From contig OW121856.1 in assembly GCA_933228895.1 (NCBI GenBank), forward strand, positions 111,637,027 through 111,701,026: 64,000 nt of DNA. The letters run 5' to 3'. A program made the translations under genes and the position numbers. Under the pieces are notes generated by a model. The model made no database searches. It saw nothing but the letters and a program-made list of their open reading frames with translations, and was not told the origin of the DNA. Source of the DNA: Platycnemis pennipes (Eukaryota; Arthropoda; Insecta; Odonata; Platycnemididae). Positions 56,126 to 64,000 of the stretch are shown here, piece after piece (the stretch's first letter is position 1; every line of letters begins with the position of its first letter).

Positions 56126-57323
56126 ACTGGTTTTTCTTTTGAATTACTTTTGCCCCCTTCTTTTTATTCACACGGTAAAAGATGCACCGACGATTTCAGA
56201 GCCTTGGTCTTCGTTTTCCCTGCCACCTTTTCCCCTTTTCCTCAAATGAGATCTGAATGCCAAATGGGGGGCGGCATGTTCCCTCTGACCACTCTGTTCA
56301 GTCCCTGTATTGAGACAATGGGGAGGACCGGTCTCCCCGTAGGAATAATTTTCCACTGCCCGAAAACCTTACTCCATACGTTTTATTGCACCCACGACCC
56401 CTTCTACGCGGTATGCCTCGGTTCAACATCCTTAGTCTATGCCCTTGCAGCCCAGTGCCCAGGCATGAGGGGTGATCCGGAAGCAGGTAAAACTTCGCAG
56501 ACGTCTGCCCATCCACTCTTCCACCTGAGTGCTTTTAAGTTTGTTTCTACTCACATTACCGGGCAAATATTTCAAAACATTTACATGCCCACAAGTGAAC
56601 ACGTTTATCAACATGGTTTCATGATTTAGGTTTGATAGTCTCTTATTAATTTCATATGTGGTGTGAAGGAAGTAACAATTCATTCACAAAAATGAATTAA
56701 TTCCGTCCATTAAAGAAATATATCCAAAGCTTTTGGCGGGATTGTTTAGCATGCAATATGGTCGAATAATAGAGCACCTTTCCATTAGAAGGAAATATAG
56801 GGACAGCTTAACAATTTGCAATTACTATTCTCAGTTGCGATAAAGGCTCTTAAGGAAATTTACTAATTGCCGTCCACCCACTTCGCAATCCGAGCAATTG
56901 GCCCCTCGAGAGGAGATCACCGTATGGCGGCCGGGTGCCCGCGCGTCACGTGTGCAAACCGTTTCTGAGAGGGAATTCCCAGCTAGCCATCCTTCCTCGC
57001 CGCCCCTCCCCTTCGGTAGGAGGAGAATAGTGGGTGGCGATCCTTCGGCAGGGTTAGGAGGCTCAACGCCGCGGTCGGGAATAAGGGTAAGGCGAGAGTC
57101 GGGGGTATTTTGCGACCACCTGCAAGTATCCTATAAACAATGGGTATTCGGGAATATTCGTATGTTGTCACAGTCCTTTTCCTTTGAAGAACGGAAAAGG
57201 CATTGAATAACCAATTATAGCGTAATATTAGCTACAGTTTGACCAACGGAAATGTCTTCACATGCATACGGAGCTCTAGCAATCAGTTAAATCTCATACG
57301 AATAACTATTTAGTTGTGGTCGC
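56126..57323. other. Unassigned DNA between repeat R and the LINE scrap
   Basis: The 159-codon + frame at 56150-56629 has no recognisable motif, and a comparable frame exists on the other strand, so it is not called. GC-rich sequence from about 56890 to 57120 (gcggccgggtgcccgcgcg) contrasts with its surroundings but holds no identified element. Confidence 0.35.
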
Positions 57324-57960
57324 ATGCGCGCGCAATTAGCTGTATTAGGACCTGTAACCTATAGTGATCATAAAATAGTAAATGCGAACTTTATTGTAGG
57401 CGTTGAAAGATATTATAAACCAAGGAAGAGGGTATACTTATTTTGCAAGGCTAATTACGACGGTATGAAAGAGGAATTAAGGGAATCGTTTAATATATTT
57501 AGCGAACAAAGCAAAGGATTAGATACAGAGGATTCGTGGAGAGAATTTCTTGAGGACACCCGTAAAGCAGTTAATGAATACACACCAAGTAAATTCATAA
57601 GTGATAATACAGAGCCAAGGTGGTATAATACGGAGGTTAGGAAATCACTAAAGTGACAAAGGGTATGCCACGCTAGGATGAAAAATGCAGGACAGGGTCT
57701 ATCGGTAGAGGAAAAAAATGAGTTAGATCAAAACTATAAAAAATCGAGAGCATTAGCAAGGAAATCATGTCGGCAAGCGTTATAACATTTCAAGAGCAAG
57801 ATGCTAGGAGAATATTTAGATAGCAATCCTAAAACGTTTTGGTCATATGTGAGAGAGCTTCGGGCAAATAGGTCCACAGTGCACACACTTAAAAACTATA
57901 AAGGAATTAGAGTCACCAGCAGTGTAGGAAAAGCCAATTCTTTAAACACCTTCTTCCAAA
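57324..57960 (+). pseudogene. Fragment of a CR1/jockey-like LINE ORF2 (endonuclease end to RT start)
   Basis: VTYSDHKIVNANF (57353-57390) resembles the endonuclease SDH motif of CR1/jockey LINEs. YKPRKRVYLFCKANYDGMK and PRWYNTEVRKSLK follow. After frame breaks come ARKSCRQ and NPKTFWSYVRELRAN (57818-57865), with GIRVTSSVGKANSLNTFFQS, the usual entry to RT (NPKxFWxYV...KAxxLNxFFxSVF). It stops there, before the RT core. It is unrelated to the I-like families by motif, and no RNase H is present. Stops at about 57655 and 57785 make it dead. Confidence 0.7.
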
Positions 57961-58564
57961 GCGTTAGATTAGACATTAGACCAGATTTTAGGGAAACGGC
58001 TGCGTGGTCAATAACAGATTTGTATTGGTATTATACAAACAATAATCTCATGGGCATAATTATTATTTTTCAAATTAGGACTCCTAAACTATAAATGCTA
58101 AGGTTAACTCGTGGAAATGCCACCACAATTGGGAACGTTATTTACTTCATCCTGAAAATCGAGCATTTTACTGCACCACTACGGCGAAAAGGTTAAACTG
58201 TTCTTATCAGCCTGCTCCTAGTCTTAAGATTTGGGATCGCATATTTTCAAAGCTTCTGACCACATCGATGTGAGAATTAAATATGCCTATGAACTCGCTC
58301 GGAAATGGCACGAACGTGAAACAACACCAATTAACCAAGGAATTAATTATTTAAGGGACACATACATATAGGAGGGTGATAACAACCAATGATGATATGT
58401 GATTTCCTCTTCAAAGTTAAACGTCGAATTTTAATGTTATGCAAATGCGTGACGACGATTTTTTCTGTGACGATGGTTGCGAGCATAGAGATACGTTCGG
58501 GACTTCAGACGTCGTGCAGATCGAGTCGAAGAAAACGACAATCACGGGACACAGGACCGACCCA
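57961..58564. other. No recognisable feature
   Basis: AT-rich DNA between the LINE scrap and repeat R copy 2; no motif recognised. Confidence 0.4.
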
Positions 58565-59500
58565 CATTCGACGGAAATCGAAAAAAGCTGGACAAAAACC
58601 TAAAATAACTTTTTTTGGGACATATACTTAGATATATACCTTTTGAGATACAAACGGACACTGTTGTCAGACAAAACTTTTTACATAAAGTAAATAAGTA
58701 AGTAGAGAATATCTAACGTTTTAGGGAGACACTTTTTACACAGATTCTTAGAAAAGTTTGCTACTTAAGGAATAATGCATCACTTGTCATGATTCTCATC
58801 CGTTAGTGCGACACAAGGTCTCAACATCACGAAATTTAAAAAAAATTCTGTTATAACATTTATCCGAATATCTTACACGTTGATGATGACGTTGTGGGAG
58901 GAATTTGATCAAATAAAAATAGCATAATCTATTAACACTATACTTTGCTTTTACTTGCCTGAGCTGCAAATATTTTTTGAATCGTTTATTTGCTATTCCA
59001 TTACTTATAATGGCGGACACTGTTCTCAGACAAAACTTTGCACAAAGTAGAGAATATCTAACGTTTTAGGGAGACACTTGTCAAGTCACTTATATCTGAG
59101 AATTCGCTGAAAATTCATATACACGAAAGTGAAGAGGAATTAAATGTAAGTTTGCGACACCGAAAAATACATATGATTTTCCGACCGCGCGTTTGGGGTT
59201 TGGCTCCACGCGTCGGGGGCTGGAATTGACGTGACTCGCTTACATTGCTGAAGTGACATGGACCCTAAGGCTCCCAATTCGTTGTTTTTGAGCTGTACCC
59301 ATTGCCAGTAACCTCCATCACCCTCATTTGATGAAATCGCGAGCATACTGAGCCGTGCGACGGGATAAGATTACGCGGAATCGAGTTATTCTTCTTTGCG
59401 TACGCTCCGGGATCATACTTCTTATTCACGCCCTTCAGCCCTTGAAAAGAGTGGAGTCTTTCCAGGGCCCTTGTGAACTAGATATACTCTAGTTTTTCTA
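58565..59500 (+). repeat. Unidentified interspersed repeat R, copy 2, with internal duplication
   Basis: Collinear with copy 1 but longer. A block running cactgtt-tcagacaaaac to gagaatatctaacg and ttttagggagacac occurs at about 58659-58730 and again at about 59018-59077; copy 1 has it once (55664-55730). Same strand as copy 1. Confidence 0.7.
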
Positions 59501-59550
59501 AGTAATGGAATAGCAATTAAATGAGTAGTAGTAGTAGAGTTAATATTTAG

Positions 59551-59580
59551 GGTGCGTCGACAGCATGGTCATTTTGCACC
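59551..59580 (-). promoter_or_regulatory. 3'-terminal stem-loop of J
   Basis: GGTGC (59551-59555) pairs with GCACC (59576-59580). The loop has gtcgac and ggtcatttt, matching B almost exactly. Confidence 0.7.
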
Positions 59581-59702
59581 ACTGCTTTTCAGAAATATAA
59601 CATTAATTTAAATCCGTAGACATTACATTACCTGAAATCAGGTATTGAGCTTATTCTACGATTTGTCAGCACATAAAATCATTTAATATTGTTAGACTGT
59701 AT

Positions 59703-62700
59703 TTATAATTTATTAAAAAGCCCAGTTTCCTTTAAAAATAAAATTACACGGTCGATAGCATCTGTTTCGTCACCTAGAATGGACCCTAAATCACCCGTAA
59801 TATTCAGTCGGTTACGTACGTCCCGGTATCTGTCACACTCCGTCAGGATATGCCGAATTCCAAGAGGACAGTCGCAGTCATCACACCGAGGTGGCAATTT
59901 CTCTTCTGTGAAGAGAAAGGAGTGGGTCATTGGGCTGTGCCCTATCCTCATCCGGGTGATGACGACTTCCTCTCGGCGGCTCCTCCTGACGGAAGTGGGC
60001 CACGCTGACGTCACCGGTTTAACTGTGCGCAGTTTGTTGTTTGTAATGTTTCTCCACGACTCCCTCCACTGTTGAAGAACTGAGCTCTTGAGTGAGGCTC
60101 TTAGATCTTCACAAGATACCAGCGTCGATTTAAGATCGTCAAGATTGAGAGCGTGTTTTGCGACAGAATCGGCTGCCTCATTTCCGGCAATTCCCACATG
60201 CCCAGGGATCCAAAGAAACCAGACAGTGGTTCCCTTCCTGTGAAGGGAGAGCAGCGAGGAGTGAATATCCTGGACAATAGGGTGCAAAGGAGAAAAGCCG
60301 GAAATGGATTTTAGGGCGCTCATGGAGTCTGAGCAGACCACAAAGGAGCCACCGTTCACATTTATCCCATCAAGAGCCGTTTTAATACCTAACAGTTCCG
60401 CTGTGTAAATACTACACAGCGGGCTGAGTTTTGCTTTGATGACTCCATGGTGAGATGATACAACCGCACAGGCACAAGCTGTATCCGTCTTCGAGCCGCC
60501 TGTAAACACGGGAACTAATTCTGGATGTTGACTAAGAAACATTAAGAATTGTTGCTGATACTCTTCAGCGGTGGTAAAAGCCTTTTGTCGGTTGTAAAGG
60601 GACATTTTTATGTCGGGAGCGGGAGTTAACCATGGCGGGTGAGTAGAATGCCTGATGGGGTACATTTCTGGTAATAGAATACCTCGTTCACGGATAAAAT
60701 TGTGGAAACGTACACTTACAGGCCGAGTGGCTTTTGTCCTGCGATTAAAATGTTCTAAAAAGCGAGGTTTAAAAACAAGGTTAAAACATGGGTGCATCCT
60801 CATCGTTAAAATTTTTGCGGAATAGTTGCACATGAGCAGCAACCTTCGGTGGCATAATGGCGGCTCTCCTGCATCCGCGTAGACACTGACGACAGGACTT
60901 GTCCGGAAAGCACCCGTGCAAAGCCGGAGCCCTGCGTTGTGTACACTGTTCAGAGGTCGTAAGTAGGACTCCCGAGTGGATGAGTACACGAAGGATCCGT
61001 AGTCTAATTTGGACCGCACCAATGACCGGTATAGTAAAAGGAGTGTAGTGCGGTCTGCTCCCCACGATACGTTGCTTAAAAACTTTAGAATATTTAAGGA
61101 CCTAGAACAATTGTTCCTTAAAAATTGAATATGTTCCCGCCAGTTTAGACGGGAATCGAAGATCATTCCCAAAAATCTGACCGACTGAGCGTAGTTAAGA
61201 TCTCTGCCACCTAAGCGCAGTGGTAACGGAATATGCACTCCCCTTAGCCGGTGAAAGTGGACACACACAGTTTTCACCGGAGAAAAAACAAAGCCATTTC
61301 TTAGTGTCCACCTGTGTAAACTGTTTAATGTCAGTTGGATCTGTCTGGAGGCAGTGAGAAGTTTGGATGACCGGCAGAAAATCGCCAGGTCATCGACAAA
61401 CAAGGATCCAATTACAGGGGTTTTGATGCAGTCAACTATATCATTTATTGCGATGGCGAAAAGTGTTACGCTAAGTACTGAGCCTTGAGGAATGCCGTTG
61501 TCCTGTCTGTAAAATTCTGTGAGATGTTGGCCTATTTTTATTCTTAATACTCGGTTCACTAAAAAATTACTGATAAAAGTTTGCAGATTGCCCCTAAAAC
61601 CCCATTCATGCAGCGTGCTTAAAATCTTCCGCCGCCAGACACGATCGTAGGCCTTCTCCAAATCGAAGAACACTCCGATCGCGTGCTGGCGGAGGAGAAA
61701 TGCTTCCTGGATGAAATTGTCAATTCTAACTATGTGGTCGATAGTGGAACGGCCCCGACGAAAACCGCACTGGATAGTGGAAAGAAGGTCTCGGCGCTCC
61801 AACCACCAAACGAGCCGCCGGTTCACCATCCTTTCCATTATTTTGCACAGGCAGCTGGTGAGGGATATGGGTCTATAGTTGTTTGGGTCACCTCTATCTT
61901 TGCCCTGTTTTGGGATGGGAACCACCGCAGACTCCCTCCAGGTTGATGGAAAGGCACCTTCAATCCAAAGCTGATTGAAAGTGTGGAGGACCTCCAACAA
62001 TGCCTTCTATGGAATATTACGGAGAAAGGCATTGTGGACCTCGTCAAGACCCGGAGATGCATTGCCTGTGTCGGCAATGGCGGACTTCAATTCCCACAAA
62101 GAGAAAGGAAGGTTATAGTCGGCCACATGTCGCGTCTCTTTGAAGTTTATCGGAATTAATTCGCAGCGGTCTTTAAAGGACAGAAAATTCCTACCGCATG
62201 CGTCATCGCTGCTCATTCGAGATATAAACTGGCCGAACGCCTTTCCGATGTCATGTGGTGACGTTATAACTTCATCTCTGATTTTAAGAAAAGTGACACC
62301 TAGCTGCTGGTGGTTACCCGACAGACTCCTTACCTTGCGCCATACCTGTGCAATTGGTGTCCTACAGTTAACACCGGAGACGAATTTCACCCAAGAAGCT
62401 CTTTTCGCATCCTTCACAACCTGTCGAGCTCTAGCTCTAAGTCGTCGGAAGGAGGCTAGATTTCTTTCGGTTGGGTATTTATTAAATATTCGCAACGCTT
62501 TTTTACGCTGGCGAATAGCTTTCGCACAATCATCATTCCACCACGGCACCACAGGCCTTGTAATTATACGGCGAGACCGTGGTACGCTGCTGTCTGCCGC
62601 TTCAATGATGGTTGCTGTCAGGTTATCAATATTTTCCACACTGTCACGGGTTTCGTCATATTTAAAATTAAAATTCTCCTTAAAAAGCCCCCAGTTCGCC

Positions 62701-63404
62701 TTTTGCACAATCCAGTTTCCCGGCCGAATAAAATCCGTATTAATATGGTGTTCCTTCGTAAAAAGGATGGGATAGTGATCGCTCCCACAAAGGTCGTCAT
62801 GCACAAGTATATCAAGTTTTGTAGCTAAAATGCTCGACACGATACATAGGTCGATAGTGGAAGAGTCACCAGTAAAACTGTTAAAACGTGTTTTTTCCGC
62901 GTTATTTAGTAACACTAGGTTAGTGTCACATATAAATTGGGATAAAATCCGTCCTCTACGGTTGCACTGAGCTCTAGCGCTTCCCCATAGCGGATCGTGT
63001 GCGTTAAAATCTCCCAATAAAATAAAAGGCTGAGGTAGCTGATGGACAAGGGCTTCCAGGTTAAAACGGGTGACCGGCGCACCCTCCGGGAGATACACGT
63101 TACACAACGTAATCGCCTCGGGGGCACGCACGGTCACTGCTACCGCCTGAAGCGGCGTGTGTAGTTGCACTCGAGAGGTGTAAAGGGCCTCCCGAGTAGC
63201 AATCAACACTCCACCCTGGGCTCGTTGGCCACTGGTGTCGTCCAGTCTAAAAACGTTAAAACCTTTTAAAATGCTCTTGTCCGTTGTTTTAAAATGTGTT
63301 TCCTGCAGGCATATGCAAGACGGGTTAAAATCACGAATCAAAACGGTCAGCTCCTCCTTACGCCGATAAAAACCATTGCAGTTCCACTGCAGAGTAAAAG
63401 CCAT
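59703..63404 (-). pseudogene. J ORF2: APE endonuclease-RT-RNase H, one in-frame stop
   Basis: The start is at MAFTLQWNCNGF (63404), not the Met 14 codons upstream, because MAFxLQWNCNG is the start shared by all family I copies. Length is 3,702 nt, the same as B. One TAG at codon 466 (62009-62007) lies between endonuclease and RT. Motifs: GDFNAHDPLWGS, STIDLCI, GSDHYPIL; FFDLEKAYDRVWR, NGIPQGSVLS, FVDDLAIFC; TAELLGIK, CSDSMSA, GNEAADS; then a CDDC...HILTEC tail ending ETGLFNKL. RNase H has a second defect: the first catalytic Asp is Gly (VFTGGSK where others have FTDGSK, near 60496-60515). Confidence 0.93.
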
Positions 63405-63469
63405 AAATCTCTTTAAAAAATAAAATAAATAAATAAATATATACAATAAATTATTTAAAAAGGCGGAGA

Positions 63470-64000
63470 TCAGCGCCGAATGCGGTGCTTCTTCCCCTTT
63501 TGTTTCGCGAGGAGGACTTCAGCTTCCGAGGGACTGTCGTCCTCCTCCATTGATTCCCCCGGAAGTTCTAGCTTGGCTAGTCCGGTGGGGCCGGGGGATG
63601 GCGTTTTTTCGCGCTGTTTCAGCGCTACCCCGGCTGAGGGTTTAGACTGGTTCTTCTTAGGAGAACCAGTGGTGGTTATTTTTTTATTGATTGCCGGATT
63701 TGGTGCCTTAGCCGGCTTGGTTACATCTTTTACCTCTGCGGGTTTTGTGTTCGCCCAACTCTCTGTCTGTGTACTTTGGGACGCTTTTGGCACGGAGTTA
63801 TTTGCAACGAAGGCAAAAGATTTTGAAAAGACAGGTGCTGCCATGGGCCTGTATCTTTTCCTCGCCTCGAAGTACGGAATTTTTTCAACTGTTTTTATTT
63901 CCATCACTTTTCTCTCCTCTAACATCTTGGGACATTTACGAGAGTACGCTGGATGCGTACCCTCGCAGTTGACGCAGTGTTGTTCCCTGTTGCATTCCGC
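63470..64000 (-). CDS. J ORF1, C-terminal part (truncated by the window edge)
   Basis: Open from the right edge to 63470. It includes the third knuckle CVNCEGTHPAYSRKC, the conserved EERKVMEIKTVEKIPYFEAR helix, and a Ser/Pro/Lys-rich tail with EKTPSPGPTGLAK and the basic end KHRIRR. The first two knuckles and the RRM-like region lie mostly outside the window. No lesion is seen in the visible part. Confidence 0.88.
   Translation of the reverse strand, partial: AECNREQHCVNCEGTHPAYSRKCPKMLEERKVMEIKTVEKIPYFEARKRYRPMAAPVFSKSFAFVANNSVPKASQSTQTESWANTKPAEVKDVTKPAKAPNPAINKKITTTGSPKKNQSKPSAGVALKQREKTPSPGPTGLAKLELPGESMEEDDSPSEAEVLLAKQKGKKHRIRR

Larger units (their letters stand above)
59524..64000 (-). 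mobile_element. LINE J, family I, running off the right edge
   Basis: From the gtagtagtagtag tail (59524-59536) and 3' stem-loop through ORF2, a 65-nt (AAAT)-rich spacer and the C-terminal half of ORF1. The 5' end lies beyond 64000, so no target duplication can be checked. Confidence 0.9.

Noticed and set aside
56150..56629. 159-codon plus-strand frame as a host gene
   Set aside because: No domain, splice context or composition support; antisense frames of similar openness overlap it.
55290..59500. The two repeat R copies as LTRs of one element
   Set aside because: No LTR-type ends, PBS or LTR-element pol lie between them; only a non-LTR LINE scrap does, and the copies are too diverged.

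Overview
The window is eukaryotic, almost certainly arthropod, repeat-dominated intergenic DNA. It holds no operons, no rRNA and no confident host gene. The arthropod call is an inference from the mix of element types: I/R1-superfamily LINEs with RNase H, BEL/Pao and Ty3/gypsy LTR fragments, a mariner tail, and a Mutator-like transposase with a YqaJ-type C-terminus. The species cannot be read from the sequence.

Layout. 1-4.8 kb: AT-rich DNA with the 3' end of a small unidentified ORF, three tandem-repeat loci (90, about 117 and about 170 bp periods) and a possible tRNA-like SINE head. 4.87-6.35 kb: a candidate solo LTR inside a (TA)n tract. 6.4-12.4 kb: three broken LINE copies (E1 minus, E2 plus, E3 minus). 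12.4-17.0 kb: MULE and mariner remnants plus unassigned DNA. 17.0-28.8 kb: LINE X, split by the nearly intact LINE B, then the 3'-truncated LINE C. 28.8-40.3 kb: a tandem array of a 5.5-kb composite unit (BEL/Pao fragment, deleted gypsy-type element, LINE leader piece), two full copies plus 517 bp of a third. 40.3-54.5 kb: leader fragment D, LINE Y split by the nearly intact LINE G, then LINE H. 54.5-59.5 kb: two copies of an unidentified repeat around a CR1/jockey-like LINE scrap. 59.5-64.0 kb: LINE J, running off the right edge.

The LINEs form two related families. Family I is B, C, G, H, J and probably E3. Family II is E2, X and Y. A complete family I copy is about 5.66 kb: a roughly 600-nt structured leader, ORF1 (RRM-like region plus three CCHC knuckles), an AT-rich spacer, ORF2 (APE-type endonuclease, RT, RNase H, Cys/His tail; 1,233 codons), then a short 3' UTR ending in a conserved stem-loop and simple repeats. 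ORF1 would package the RNA, and ORF2 would nick the target and reverse-transcribe from the 3' stem-loop. Two insertions have readable target-site duplications (12 bp for B in X, 13 bp for G in Y), which gives a relative chronology. B, G and J each carry one truncating lesion in an otherwise open ORF2, so none is autonomous as read.
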